In this document: positions 18,912 to 28,147 of the stretch, piece by piece | How positions within the stretch are numbered: position 1 is the stretch's first letter | How the letters are laid out: the number at the start of each line of letters is the position of its first letter | DNA from: Alicyclobacillus sp. ALC3 | GTDB lineage: Bacteria; Bacillota; Bacilli; Alicyclobacillales; Alicyclobacillaceae | Direction: 5' to 3' | Length of the DNA: 64,000 bases | Assembly: GCF_028751195.1 (NCBI RefSeq) | Contig: NZ_CP066784.1 | Span: forward strand, 1,240,001-1,304,000 | Notes under the pieces: model-generated | Seen by the model: only the letters and a program-made list of their open reading frames with translations | What the model was told of the DNA's origin: nothing | Databases searched by the model: none | Made by a program: the position numbers and the translations under genes

Positions 18912-21056
18912 TTACGCCTCCTTGTGTCCGAGCAGTTCGCGCTCGAGGAAGGTTTGAATCTTTTCGAGCCGAACCACGCGGTGCCAGGGTTTACCGCCCC
19001 GGGACAGGCCGTGGCTCTCGTTCGGGAAGCGGACGAATTCCACCGGCACGCCGCGGAAACGCAGGGCTGCGTAAAACTGCTCGCCCTGCTCAATCGGGCA
19101 GCGGTAATCCTCTTCGGAGTGGATGATGAGCGTCGCTGCATCGACGTGATCGACATAGGCAATCGGGCTATGGCTCAAGTACGCTTCGGTGTCTCGCCAC
19201 GGCACAGCGCCGGCAAACTCGTCAAACGGCGTCGCGAAGCCGACGTCGCTGCTGCCGACCATCGAGTACCAGTTGATCACGGCGCGCATCACGACGGCTG
19301 CTTTGTATCGTTTGGTGTGCCCAATCGCCCAGGCGGACATGAATCCTCCGTAGCTCCCCCCGGCGATGGCCATCTTATCGGCGGCTAGCGGGTAGCGGGC
19401 GACCGCAGCGTCAGCCAAGGCCTCGACATCCTTAAAGTCGAGATTCCCCCAGTCCGCTACAATCGCAGCGCAGAAGTCCTGACCGTAGCCGATGCTGCCG
19501 CGCGGGTTGGTGTAGACGACGGCAATCCCCGAGGCCGCAACCAATTGGAACTCAAAGAAGAACCCGTCCGAGTACATCATGGCAGGTCCACCGTGCACCT
19601 CAACCAGCGTCGGCCAACCGCCTTCCGGCGCGTCCCCATGTGGAAGCATGACCCAACCGTCAAGCGTGAGCCCGTCGCTTTCAAACGCAAACCGTTCCGG
19701 GCGACACAGGTCCACAGACTCGAGGAACTCGCGGTTCCAATCCGTCAGGCGGCGGGGGGCTTGTAAATCGGGATCGGACGTGAGTTCAAGGGCGTACACA
19801 TTGCCTGGGTCCAGTGGAGTGCCAAGGACCAGGACTGCCGAGTCGCAGGCGCGGTTCACTGAGTGCGCGAGCACCACGTGATGCCCTTTCGAGAGGTATG
19901 TCACGTCTTTGCTGCGAACATCGACGGCTGCGAGCTGCGCTGTGCCGCGAGTCGCAACCTGAACGTACACCGTGTCCGACTGCATCGACCAGGTCAGTTC
20001 ATCTGCAGCGCTCGCTCTGGTGTCCGTCATTGAGCGGTTCTCAAACCACTCATCGACATCGTCCGTCAGGCACGAGAGCTTGCCGCTCTCCACCGCCAAC
20101 GTGTAGATCTCCACTTGTGTGGCGCCAGCCGGTTCGTTGTTGTGCCCGCGAAACGCAATGAGGCGACCGTCAGGAGAGCACTTTGGTGATCCCGCTGCGT
20201 GCAACTCCGGTGTCAGGTTGACAAACTGGGCTGGCGCCAGCGGCTGTGCGTCTGGCGCAAGTGGCAACGATGGTGCGGGGATGCGGTAGAGGTGCATGCG
20301 CAAAGTGCGCTCGTAGTCGTCCTGGTCAACGTTGGCTTCGACGACCAGCGACTGACCGTCGTGCGCCCAGTCGAAACTGTCGATGCTAAAGCGCCCCTCT
20401 GTCAGACGTAGAAAAGGCGCGGGGGCGTGGAATTGCGCAGTGTTCGTCTCACTTGCAGATGAGCCGATGCGGTCGACGATCGCGCGCACGTCGACGACAA
20501 ACAAGTGGGACTTCTTGCCATCAAAGAAGCCCGCGCCATCGAGTCGGTAGTAACTGCGGTCAATGGAGCGCACATCTTTGGTGTATTTTTTGCGCGGCGA
20601 GGCATCGACCTTGACGTCGGGATGCGCCGCCGCCAGCGCCGCTTCGTCGTCTTTGGCCCACTCTGGCACGTCGGACAACAGTGCGATGGCACGCCCATCC
20701 GGGCGCCAGCGAAAGGCCGCAACTCCGTGCGGCAGAGTGGTGACCGCAATGGCCTCGCCGCCGCCTTCGGGCATCAGGTACAGTTGCTTGTTGTCGTCGG
20801 CGCGATTGGACAAGAACGCAAGCCAACGCCCGTCCGGAGACCAGGCTGGCGCAGATTCGGACTTTTGACTGTTAGTAAACTGTGTCGCTTCGTTGCTGTT
20901 CGTCGACACCATCCAGATGTGTGACTCATACCGGTCGTCTTCTGCAACCAGACGCGTCACAACCGTTGCTGCTTTGGGCTTGTCCGGATGAATCGCCACA
21001 TCGCCGATGAGGCGAATGTTGAAGATGTCTTCAGCGTTCAATTTGCGTGGTGACAA
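18912..21056 (-). CDS. S9 family serine peptidase (acylaminoacyl-peptidase type)
   Basis: Prolyl-oligopeptidase-family protein of 714 residues. The N-terminal ~430 residues form a WD40-like beta-propeller (repeated blocks such as SAPAWSPDGRWLAFLS), and the C-terminus is an alpha/beta-hydrolase domain. The catalytic triad can be read as Ser568 in GGSYGGF, Asp650 in HSEEDYRCP and His682 in ESHGLSRGG. There is no signal peptide, so it should be cytoplasmic and clean up peptides or acylated peptides. Translation likely starts at TTG 21056 after GAGGGGAGGGG. It lies 56 bases downstream of the fused ECF transporter gene and three bases before rbsK. Confidence 0.92.
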   Translation of the reverse strand: MSPRKLNAEDIFNIRLIGDVAIHPDKPKAATVVTRLVAEDDRYESHIWMVSTNSNEATQFTNSQKSESAPAWSPDGRWLAFLSNRADDNKQLYLMPEGGGEAIAVTTLPHGVAAFRWRPDGRAIALLSDVPEWAKDDEAALAAAHPDVKVDASPRKKYTKDVRSIDRSYYRLDGAGFFDGKKSHLFVVDVRAIVDRIGSSASETNTAQFHAPAPFLRLTEGRFSIDSFDWAHDGQSLVVEANVDQDDYERTLRMHLYRIPAPSLPLAPDAQPLAPAQFVNLTPELHAAGSPKCSPDGRLIAFRGHNNEPAGATQVEIYTLAVESGKLSCLTDDVDEWFENRSMTDTRASAADELTWSMQSDTVYVQVATRGTAQLAAVDVRSKDVTYLSKGHHVVLAHSVNRACDSAVLVLGTPLDPGNVYALELTSDPDLQAPRRLTDWNREFLESVDLCRPERFAFESDGLTLDGWVMLPHGDAPEGGWPTLVEVHGGPAMMYSDGFFFEFQLVAASGIAVVYTNPRGSIGYGQDFCAAIVADWGNLDFKDVEALADAAVARYPLAADKMAIAGGSYGGFMSAWAIGHTKRYKAAVVMRAVINWYSMVGSSDVGFATPFDEFAGAVPWRDTEAYLSHSPIAYVDHVDAATLIIHSEEDYRCPIEQGEQFYAALRFRGVPVEFVRFPNESHGLSRGGKPWHRVVRLEKIQTFLERELLGHKEA

Positions 21057-21081
21057 GAGTGGCCCCTCCCCTCAAATACGG

Positions 21082-21095
21082 ACACTGTTCAGTGT
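21082..21095. promoter_or_regulatory. Perfect palindrome ACACTGTTCAGTGT between ykoDC fusion and S9 peptidase
   Basis: Six-base arms ACACTG/CAGTGT around TT, lying 26 bases upstream of the S9 peptidase TTG start. It could be an operator or just a short hairpin. No other copy was noticed in the window. Confidence 0.3.
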
Positions 21096-21112
21096 ACCGC
21101 ACGAGGAACAGT

Positions 21113-23500
21113 CTAGGGAACAATCGCCACGATTGCGACGAAGGATGCTACGAAGACGGCCGCCAGAAGCCAGTCGCGAGCAGAGAGAGAAATAGCGCGC
21201 GCATACGTCCGCGCCGTCGCGTCTGTTGCTGCGACGCCTGTCAAGCCACGGGCTTCCATCGCGATTGCGACCCGCTCGCTCAGGCGAATCGCCTGACCCA
21301 ACAGTGGCAATGCGTACGTCACAGCGCGCGCGAGTGCAAACGGTGCGTCCTTTCCACGCAGTTGCCGCGCTTGTCGCAGTTTCGTCCACTCCGTCCGAAA
21401 CAGCGGCATGAAGTGCAGTCCGGCCAACATTCCATAGGTAAACTTCGGCGCCACCCCAAACCCTGTAGACCAACCGACGACAAGGTCGGTCAAGTCACTC
21501 GCCGACAAAAACACAATGCCGAGCACCACGGCGGCGAGCATGCGAAACGCGAGCACAAGGCCCGTCATCAGTCCGGACAGGCTCGGGTGCATCCAGAGCA
21601 GGTGGATAACCGGAACGCCCGGCGGCACGCGCGTGAACGCCACGTACGACCACGTGTACAGCACGTAAAAGCCGATAAACGCAGACAGGCGCTTGGCAAG
21701 CGCAAAAGGCGAGATCCGAAAAACAGTCATGCCAAGCAGCACCGGCCAGAGAAACACGGCGATGGCCTGCGGCAAATGGTTGGCGAAAATGGCAGCGAGT
21801 GCGGCGGCGAAGATAGCCATCAGGAACACCGGCGCGTTCCAGTGTGGACCGAGGCCGCGCCGCCGAAGCATTTGAGCAGATGGCGCTGTGCTAGTGTGTG
21901 ACACCGTCGATGGCGCCGTGGATGCAGGTCCCAGCTCGTGACCTGTGGCTTTGCGCGCCGCTTCGGGCTCCGTGTCAACGGCTTGGTCGTCGAGCAGGTG
22001 CGCCCGGTGCATCAACCGTTCGTTCTCCCACAGCAGAGCGGGGGCACCGACAAACGAGATGCTACCATCCACAAGCACGGCGACTTGGTCAGCGTAGCGC
22101 GCGACCAGCGACATGTCGTGGGTTGTCATGACGACTGCCTTGCCCGTCTCGCGCAGGCTGGCGAACTTCTCCATCAACACCGCCTCTGTCTGCGCGTCTT
22201 GACCAAATGTGGGTTCGTCGAGCAGGTACAGGTCGTGGTCTTCTTTCAACATGACTGCGACGCTGAGGCGGCGCTTTTGCCCTTGACTGAGGGCAAACGG
22301 GCTCTGCTGTGCGGCGCCTTCGAGTCCGAGCAGTTGCAGCAGAGCACGGGCATCCTCTGGCACATCATGCTCGACCATCCGGTTCGCCACTTCATCTGCC
22401 ACCCGCTCGTAGATAAACTGGTACTCCGGGTTTTGAAAACAGTACGAGATGGCTTGTGCGCGAGCGCTGCGCTTGATGGCCGTGATTGCCTGCCCGTGCA
22501 GCGCCACTTGACCGTGCGTCGGTTTTTGCAAGCCCGCCATCACCTGTAGCAGCGACGACTTGCCACCTCCATTTGGCCCCACAATCGCTGTGATGGTGCC
22601 GGGGTAAACGTCGAGCGAGATGTCGTCCCAGACCGGCGTCTGCCCGTACTTAAGGCTCGCAGAGCGAACGGACAAGACGGGTTGCCCACTAGGCTCACGC
22701 GGCGCACGGGTGCCCGGACCGGACAGTGCTGTCTCGTTCGGTTTGGCGATTCCTTCTTCCACGAGCCACGCCCACTCTTCTGAAACCACTTGTGCCGCAG
22801 GGCCGGTTCTGTGGATGCGGCCGTCACGAGTGAACAGAACGACGCGGTCCATCTGCGCGAGCAGTGGCTCAAACTTGTGCTCAATCACGATTAAGGTCCG
22901 GCCGGACGCTCGCAAAGCGGCGATTACATCAAACACCTGCCGCGTCGACTTCGGGTCAAGGTTGGCCGTCGGTTCGTCAAACACAACGAGTGGCGCATCC
23001 ATCGCAAGTGCGCAGGCGACGGCCAGTTTCTGCTTCATACCGCCTGAAAACGTGGCGTGATTGGCCGGGAGTTGGACATCAAGACCTGCCTGGCGCAGCG
23101 CTCGCCGCGTGACTTGTGGCATATCACTTGGTGCAACACGTTGGTTTTCGAGGCCAAAAGCCACTTCGTCGCCGACTGTCAGCATGCAAAACTGGGCATC
23201 CGGGTCCTGGAACACGTAGCCCACAGCACCGGGAACGGCGAGCGCCGGATGGCGCTCTACCTGCCCCGTCACAACTCCCTCTATGGCGCCAGGCAACAAG
23301 TTGGCACAGACCATCGCGAGCGTACTCTTGCCGCAACCGCTCGGGCCAAGAAACAACACGGACTCACCGCTGTGAATTGAGAAGTCAATGTCGTGCAGCG
23401 TAGGTTGTGCCTCCTGCTCGTAGCGCACGCTGACACCCGACAGAGACAGCAATCGGCCTTCCTCCATCTCAATCACCCGAGCAGTCGCAGTCGTACTCAC
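21113..23500 (-). CDS. ykoD: Fused ECF transporter energising protein: two ATPases plus T component (YkoD-YkoC)
   Basis: A 795-residue fusion. The first ABC ATPase has Walker A GPSGCGKST (52-60), signature FSGGMKQK and Walker B LVVFDEPTANLDP. The second has Walker A GPNGGGKSS (308-316), signature LSQGQKRR and Walker B LYLLDEPTFGQDA. A Ser/Thr/Pro-rich linker spans about 505-550. The C-terminal ~245 residues form a CbiQ/EcfT-like membrane domain with several hydrophobic helices. In B. subtilis the double ATPase YkoD and the membrane protein YkoC are separate genes; here they are one. The GTG start overlaps the ykoE stop as GTGA. The TPP riboswitch upstream indicates import of a thiamine precursor, probably hydroxymethylpyrimidine. 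Confidence 0.92.
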   Translation of the reverse strand: MSTTATARVIEMEEGRLLSLSGVSVRYEQEAQPTLHDIDFSIHSGESVLFLGPSGCGKSTLAMVCANLLPGAIEGVVTGQVERHPALAVPGAVGYVFQDPDAQFCMLTVGDEVAFGLENQRVAPSDMPQVTRRALRQAGLDVQLPANHATFSGGMKQKLAVACALAMDAPLVVFDEPTANLDPKSTRQVFDVIAALRASGRTLIVIEHKFEPLLAQMDRVVLFTRDGRIHRTGPAAQVVSEEWAWLVEEGIAKPNETALSGPGTRAPREPSGQPVLSVRSASLKYGQTPVWDDISLDVYPGTITAIVGPNGGGKSSLLQVMAGLQKPTHGQVALHGQAITAIKRSARAQAISYCFQNPEYQFIYERVADEVANRMVEHDVPEDARALLQLLGLEGAAQQSPFALSQGQKRRLSVAVMLKEDHDLYLLDEPTFGQDAQTEAVLMEKFASLRETGKAVVMTTHDMSLVARYADQVAVLVDGSISFVGAPALLWENERLMHRAHLLDDQAVDTEPEAARKATGHELGPASTAPSTVSHTSTAPSAQMLRRRGLGPHWNAPVFLMAIFAAALAAIFANHLPQAIAVFLWPVLLGMTVFRISPFALAKRLSAFIGFYVLYTWSYVAFTRVPPGVPVIHLLWMHPSLSGLMTGLVLAFRMLAAVVLGIVFLSASDLTDLVVGWSTGFGVAPKFTYGMLAGLHFMPLFRTEWTKLRQARQLRGKDAPFALARAVTYALPLLGQAIRLSERVAIAMEARGLTGVAATDATARTYARAISLSARDWLLAAVFVASFVAIVAIVP

Positions 23501-24075
23501 TGTACCGACACGTCACTCCGGCCGATGGCGAAGTTTCGCAGCACACCAGTACGGCGCAGCGCGTCGCCAATCAACTTTGGTAAGAGTCCGCCAAGCACCA
23601 TGCCACTCAGGATGGTGACGACAATGTAACCAATGATGGTCAAAAGGGGGTACTGGTACCCCTGGTACTGCGTTAACCACTGCAGGATATTGCCAACGCC
23701 GCCGAACGCGCCGGACAACAACATGCTGCCAAGGGTATATCTGCGCCAACCACGAACAGCGAAGCCAGCTTCAGCGCCTGCGCCTTGAATGAGGCCTGAA
23801 ATCATCGCAGCCGCACCGTATGGGCTGCCAAAGACGAATTCAAAGAAGGAACTGATAAAGTTCGTGATGAGCGCAGCGCCCGGTCGACGAATGACGTAGG
23901 CGACCAAACTGCCGCTAATCCACCAGATGCCGTTCGCCATCGCTCCTACGGCTGGGCTTACGGAGCTCGAAAACAAAGGCGCCGTCACCAAATCCCAACC
24001 GTAAAACACACCACCGCCGACGACAGCAAAAATGACCATCAGCACAATGTCCCGCTGTTTCCACGACTTGCCCAT
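23497..24075 (-). CDS. ykoE: ECF transporter S component YkoE (thiamine precursor)
   Basis: Substrate-capture membrane subunit, about 192 residues with five to six hydrophobic segments. It shows the YkoE-family pattern near the start and FGSPYGAAAMISGLIQGAGAE in the middle. It is the first gene behind a TPP riboswitch and is coupled by GTGA to the fused ATPase/T-component gene, so the two genes make a complete group-I ECF importer. Start choice: the GTG at 24081 lies too close to the GAGGGGGAG ribosome site, while the ATG at 24075 is spaced about ten bases. Confidence 0.93.
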   Translation of the reverse strand: MGKSWKQRDIVLMVIFAVVGGGVFYGWDLVTAPLFSSSVSPAVGAMANGIWWISGSLVAYVIRRPGAALITNFISSFFEFVFGSPYGAAAMISGLIQGAGAEAGFAVRGWRRYTLGSMLLSGAFGGVGNILQWLTQYQGYQYPLLTIIGYIVVTILSGMVLGGLLPKLIGDALRRTGVLRNFAIGRSDVSVQ

Positions 24076-24114
24076 TTCCACATCTCCCCCTCAAATTCTC
24101 ACGCCAGGGCACAT

Positions 24115-24265
24115 AAAAAAGCCCCCTTGGCGTAAACGCATCAAAAGAGGACTCTTCTCCGTAAATCGTCGGTACTTCCTCCCGCTGGTATTACCCAGAT
24201 CGAGTCCTCAAGGGTTAGCGGCTTCCCGCTTCTCAGCCTGTTCGGCACCCCCAGCACCTCTTGAC
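24115..24265 (-). promoter_or_regulatory. TPP riboswitch (THI element) with terminator expression platform
   Basis: Minus-strand leader of ykoE. Aptamer hallmarks: CTGAGA (24236-24231), the following ACCCTTGA, and CTGGGTAATACCAGCG (24198-24183). The expression platform can be read base by base. GAGGACTC in the aptamer (24209-24202) is exactly complementary to GAGTCCTC downstream. AGTCCTCTT (24153-24145) alternatively pairs with AAGGGGGCT (24128-24120) around a small GCG-TTTA-CGC hairpin, followed by TTTTT. This is a mutually exclusive antiterminator/terminator: TPP binding should release the terminator and switch ykoE-ykoDC off. Confidence 0.95.
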
Positions 24266-24282
24266 GCTATTTAATTATTTGC

Positions 24283-24311
24283 AGTATAGCACCCGTCCTG
24301 TTCTGGCTCAA
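24283..24311 (-). promoter_or_regulatory. Sigma-A promoter of the ykoE riboswitch transcript
   Basis: Read on the minus strand: -35 TTGAGC (24311-24306), exact 17-base spacer, -10 TATACT (24288-24283). Transcription would begin near 24276, about ten bases before the TPP aptamer, which is the expected arrangement. Confidence 0.75.
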
Positions 24312-24385
24312 TACCAGGCTGGTCCCAATGTCAATCGTGTCTGCGTATTGCGCCTTCATGGCAAACACTCTGCGACACACGCGCC

Positions 24386-25660
24386 TCAACTCAATTTGCG
24401 GACCTGGAAGTTGTCTTCGATCATCGGGACTACTTGCGGAAAGCTGGACGGGTACGACCAGAAGCTAATCCCGCGCAAGTTGTACGCCTTGACGGTGTCG
24501 AGTTTCGCCTGAAAACTGCGGGCGTCCTCGAACCAGACTTGGTGCGCAGTTCCGGAGGAATCTGTGTAGTTGTAGTAGGGTGCCTGGTAGGTCGTGTTGT
24601 ACTGGATATTCACGCCGTATGTGGCCGCGCGGTTGAGAGCCGCCTCCGGACTAAACGTCTGCGCGGTCGTCCCCTGCACAAACGGCAGTTTCCAGTCGCG
24701 TCCGTAGACTGGGACGCCCATCATAATCTTGTACCTTGGGATGGCCGTCACAGCGTAATTCAACACCTTCTGAACCTCGTTGATTGGGGCAATGGCCCAA
24801 GGCGGTCCGCCAGCCCACCCCCACTCGTACGTCATCAGCACGACAAAGTCGCAGAGTTCACCGTGAACGGGGTAATCGTGAGCCTCGTACAGAAGTCCCA
24901 CCTGGTTCGCAGACTCTTTCGGCGCTAACGCGGTCGACACCAGGTAACCTTCTGCGTGCAGTTGCGTCACCACGTTCTGCAGGAACTGGTTATACGCCGT
25001 CTTATCCTGTGGGTAGACGTACTCGAAGTCGATGTTCAGTCCAATGTAGCCTTGGCTCTTCATCAGGTTGAGGACATTCGTGATGACGGTCTGCTGCAGC
25101 GTCGCACTGTTGAGGATTGTGCTGGCCACGTCGGAACTGAACATGTTGCCGGACCAGTTTGTGATGACCAGCAGCGGCGCCACGGTCTGCGCTTTGGCCG
25201 CTGTAACCAGAACGCTGTCGTTCATTGGCGAGAGCGAACCGTCCGCGCCGACATGATGGCTGAATGGGCTCATATAGGTGAGCGCTGGGCCGAGCTGTGT
25301 GACGGTCTGCGCACCTTTCGTACCCCAGTCCGTCAAGTAGGCGTTGACTTGCTTAATCGGTTTTGCGACGGCTGGCACCTGCAGCACTTGGCCGACATAA
25401 ATTTGGTTCAAGTTCTGGATTTGGTTGAGCGCAGCTAGAGCGGCTACGGAGGTTTGATAGCGAGCAGCGACCGCGTACAGTGTGTCGCCAGGTTGCACGA
25501 CGTAGACCGTGGCCGGTGTTGGCACGATGAGCGCCTGGCCGACACTCAACTGATTCGGGTTCGACATCTGATTGGCATTGATCAGGTCTGACAAATTGAC
25601 CCGATATAACTGGGACAGAGCCCACAGGGTTTGTCCGCGCTCAACAACGTGGATTTGCAT
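24386..25660 (-). CDS. sleL: Spore cortex peptidoglycan hydrolase with two LysM domains (SleL/YaaH)
   Basis: A 424-residue protein with two N-terminal LysM repeats (about 1-46, beginning IHVVERGQTLWALSQLY, and 50-96, beginning VYVVQPGDTLYAVAARY) and a glycoside hydrolase family 18 barrel. The catalytic DxE is Asp211-Phe-Glu213 in GLNIDFEYV. These are N-acetylglucosaminidases that fragment spore cortex during germination, with LysM binding glycan. The ATG at 25660 has GGGGAGGT seven bases upstream, and the longer upstream frame is rejected. It has no signal peptide, like YaaH. It stands alone between the ECF operon and the histidine operon, all on the minus strand. Confidence 0.92.
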   Translation of the reverse strand: MQIHVVERGQTLWALSQLYRVNLSDLINANQMSNPNQLSVGQALIVPTPATVYVVQPGDTLYAVAARYQTSVAALAALNQIQNLNQIYVGQVLQVPAVAKPIKQVNAYLTDWGTKGAQTVTQLGPALTYMSPFSHHVGADGSLSPMNDSVLVTAAKAQTVAPLLVITNWSGNMFSSDVASTILNSATLQQTVITNVLNLMKSQGYIGLNIDFEYVYPQDKTAYNQFLQNVVTQLHAEGYLVSTALAPKESANQVGLLYEAHDYPVHGELCDFVVLMTYEWGWAGGPPWAIAPINEVQKVLNYAVTAIPRYKIMMGVPVYGRDWKLPFVQGTTAQTFSPEAALNRAATYGVNIQYNTTYQAPYYNYTDSSGTAHQVWFEDARSFQAKLDTVKAYNLRGISFWSYPSSFPQVVPMIEDNFQVRKLS

Positions 25661-25746
25661 GGGTAGACCTCCCCGTTTCCTTCTCGACGTCAGCCTATGT
25701 CGGGAACAGAAAACGGGCGCAGGCAAACGCCTAGGTTCTGGAGGAA

Positions 25747-26619
25747 TCACCCATGCGCGCGGTTCTGCAAGATGTCGCTGACAGCGTCCGGGGAGAGGCC
25801 AACGGCTTTCCACAGTACTAACAAGTGGTAGAGCAAGTCGGCACTCTCGCTCGCCAACTCCTGACGGCCGGCCGCCGAATCAAGTGCGGACGGACTGACC
25901 GCGTTCTTCGCCGCAATCGCCACTTCCACGGCCTCTTCCCCGACCTTTTTCGCGACCTTGTCGACCCCCTGTTCAAATAGGTAGGTCGTGTATGCGCCGG
26001 CCGGGCGCAGCGCGTCGCGCTCGCAGACCACGGCCCACAGCCGGGTCAGAGCTTCCAAGTTCAGCGGTGTTAGCTCCGCGACAGCGTCAACCGCGCGCCC
26101 GGGGGCTTCTTCTGCAGGAAGAGGAGCGCCTGACTCCTCTGAGCGAAGGGCACCGTTGGACTCCTCGCAGACCTCGCGAGCAGGGACCTGCTGTGGCGCT
26201 GTACCCGCGCTCTGACCGCCCGCGTTGCTCTCCGGCGCGTGTTGCACCCTGCGGTAGAAGCAACTTCTCTCCCCCGTGTGGCAGGCAGGTCCTGCCGCGT
26301 CCACGAGGTACAGCACCGTATCGCCGTCGCAGTCGACGCGCACTTCGCGAACCACGAGCACGTTGCCGGAGGTCTCACCTTTGCGCCAGTAGGCACTGCG
26401 CGAACGGCTCCAAAACCAGCCCTGGCCGGTTGCGAGCGTGCGCTTCAGCGCTTCCCGGTTCGCGTATGCGACCATGAGGACTGTGCTGTCGCTGCGGTCC
26501 TGTACGACCACTGGCACAAGTCCAGTCACCGCGTCGTAGCGGACCCCCTCAAGCGCGACCGTGTCCATCACTGCCCCGCCCGGCAACAGTGCTTCCGAAC
26601 GCTGATTCACTGCATCCAT
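25747..26619 (-). CDS. hisI: Bifunctional phosphoribosyl-AMP cyclohydrolase / phosphoribosyl-ATP pyrophosphatase
   Basis: HisIE fusion carrying out steps 2 and 3 of histidine synthesis. The HisI half (about 17-125) has [19 protein letters not shown] and the zinc/catalytic [11 protein letters not shown]. The HisE half (about 200-290) has [13 protein letters not shown] and [13 protein letters not shown]. Between them lies an Ala/Glu/Pro-rich low-complexity linker of roughly 70 residues, which makes the protein 290 residues long against 200-240 normally. The ATG at 26619 overlaps the hisF end by 13 bases and has GGGGGGTG upstream. It is the last gene of the histidine operon. Confidence 0.95.
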   Translation of the reverse strand: MDAVNQRSEALLPGGAVMDTVALEGVRYDAVTGLVPVVVQDRSDSTVLMVAYANREALKRTLATGQGWFWSRSRSAYWRKGETSGNVLVVREVRVDCDGDTVLYLVDAAGPACHTGERSCFYRRVQHAPESNAGGQSAGTAPQQVPAREVCEESNGALRSEESGAPLPAEEAPGRAVDAVAELTPLNLEALTRLWAVVCERDALRPAGAYTTYLFEQGVDKVAKKVGEEAVEVAIAAKNAVSPSALDSAAGRQELASESADLLYHLLVLWKAVGLSPDAVSDILQNRAHG

Positions 26620-27377
26620 CGGACTGGCACCCCCCGCTGGCGCAAATGCGCCTTGACCGCTCCAATTGAGGTCTCTGCAAAGTGAAAGACGCTCGCCGCC
26701 AGAGCTGCATCTGCACCACCATCTGTGAGCACCTTGGCAAAGTGCTCCTTCTTGCCTGCGCCGCCGCTCGCGATGACTGGGACGTTCACGGTGTCCGAAA
26801 TCATCCGAGTCAGGACAAGGTCGTAGCCCTCCCGCGTGCCGTCCTGGCGAAAACTCGTCAGGAGCACTTCACCCGCGCCAAGGCCTGTCGCTTTTTTCGC
26901 CCAGGACTGCACGCCCATGCCCGTGCCGACCTTGCCGCCCTGGACCATCACTTCGTACTCGCCCATCGTCTCGTTCAGGTTGGCATCAATGGCAATCACG
27001 ATGCACTGTTCACCGAACCGGCGCGCCGCGTCTTTGATAATCTGCGGGTTGCGCACAGCCCCTGTGTTCAGCGACACCTTGTCGGCGCCGCACAACAGCA
27101 GTGTCCGCACGTCGTCGACACTCGTCACGCCGCCGCCGACGGTGAGCGGGATGTTGACGCGTTCCGCCACCTGCTCCACCACGCGGTGCGTCGCTAGGCG
27201 GCCTTCCTCTGACGCTGAGATGTCCAGCAACACAAGCTCATCAGCGCCCTCTTGGCAGTAGACTTGCGCGAGCTCGACAGGGTCGCCAGCATCTCTCCGG
27301 TCGTTCAAAAACCCGACGTGCTTCACCACGCGTCCGTCCAGCACATCGAAGCACGGGATGATGCGCTTGGTCAGCAT
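26607..27377 (-). CDS. hisF: Imidazole glycerol phosphate synthase cyclase subunit
   Basis: Beta/alpha-barrel cyclase of 256 residues that works with HisH to form imidazole-glycerol phosphate and AICAR. It has the HisF N-terminus [20 protein letters not shown], with the catalytic Asp in CFDV, and the second catalytic Asp in [15 protein letters not shown]. It overlaps hisA by seven bases and hisI by 13. Confidence 0.97.
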   Translation of the reverse strand: MLTKRIIPCFDVLDGRVVKHVGFLNDRRDAGDPVELAQVYCQEGADELVLLDISASEEGRLATHRVVEQVAERVNIPLTVGGGVTSVDDVRTLLLCGADKVSLNTGAVRNPQIIKDAARRFGEQCIVIAIDANLNETMGEYEVMVQGGKVGTGMGVQSWAKKATGLGAGEVLLTSFRQDGTREGYDLVLTRMISDTVNVPVIASGGAGKKEHFAKVLTDGGADAALAASVFHFAETSIGAVKAHLRQRGVPVRWMQ

Positions 27378-28147
27378 GAGTTCGCCTCCTCGCCGGCGTC
27401 AGCGACTGCCTCGACGAGTGCTTCAGCGAGGTCGAGCCGCCCGTCGTAGAGAGCTTTTCCGGCGATCACGCCCGTGAGCCCTGCCGCCTTTGCGGCTGTG
27501 ATGTCCCTCAGGTCGCGGACGCCGCCAGAAGCGATGCAGCCGATGCCGGTCGCATTCATAATGTCGTGAGCCCAGCCGACGTTTGCTCCGGTCAAGGTGC
27601 CGTCGCGCCGCACGTCGGTGACGATGGCGGTGCGGACGCCGATGTCCGCCAGCCGTCGCGCCACCTCCACCAACTCCAGTTCGGTCTGCTCCAGCCAGCC
27701 GCGCACCGCGAGCTTGCCGTCCCGCCCGTCGAGGCCCGCGACCAAACGGTCGCCGCCAAACGCGCGGACTGCCTCCTGCATCAACTCGTCGTCTGTGATG
27801 ACCGTGCCAAGGATGCAGCGGGCTGCCCCTGCGGCAAGCCAGGTTTCAATCGCGGCCTGCGTGCGGATGCCACCACCCACCTGCACCTTCGCCCCCGCAG
27901 CGTTTACAGCCTCGATGACAGCTGCGATGGCTGCGCGGTTGACGGACACACCGTCGCGGGCGCCATCGAGATCGACGATGTGAATCCAGCGCGCGCCGGC
28001 TTCGATAAAACGGTGCGCAACTTCCTGCGGGTCTGCACTGTAGGTAGTGGCCTCTGCATAGTCCCCTTCGCGCAAGCGAACGCAGACGCCGCCAAGGACA
28101 TCTATCGCCGGGTACACATCAAAATCTTGTGCTCTCATCGCTGTCAT
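27371..28147 (-). CDS. hisA: ProFAR isomerase
   Basis: Phosphoribosylformimino-5-aminoimidazole carboxamide ribotide isomerase, 258 residues, with the barrel motifs [14 protein letters not shown] (catalytic Asp) and [12 protein letters not shown]. The open frame reaches much further upstream inside hisH, but the ATG at 28147 makes an ATGA overlap with the hisH stop and has GAGGAGG upstream. It is the fourth step of histidine synthesis and structurally paralogous to HisF, which follows directly. Confidence 0.96.
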   Translation of the reverse strand: MTAMRAQDFDVYPAIDVLGGVCVRLREGDYAEATTYSADPQEVAHRFIEAGARWIHIVDLDGARDGVSVNRAAIAAVIEAVNAAGAKVQVGGGIRTQAAIETWLAAGAARCILGTVITDDELMQEAVRAFGGDRLVAGLDGRDGKLAVRGWLEQTELELVEVARRLADIGVRTAIVTDVRRDGTLTGANVGWAHDIMNATGIGCIASGGVRDLRDITAAKAAGLTGVIAGKALYDGRLDLAEALVEAVADAGEEANSC

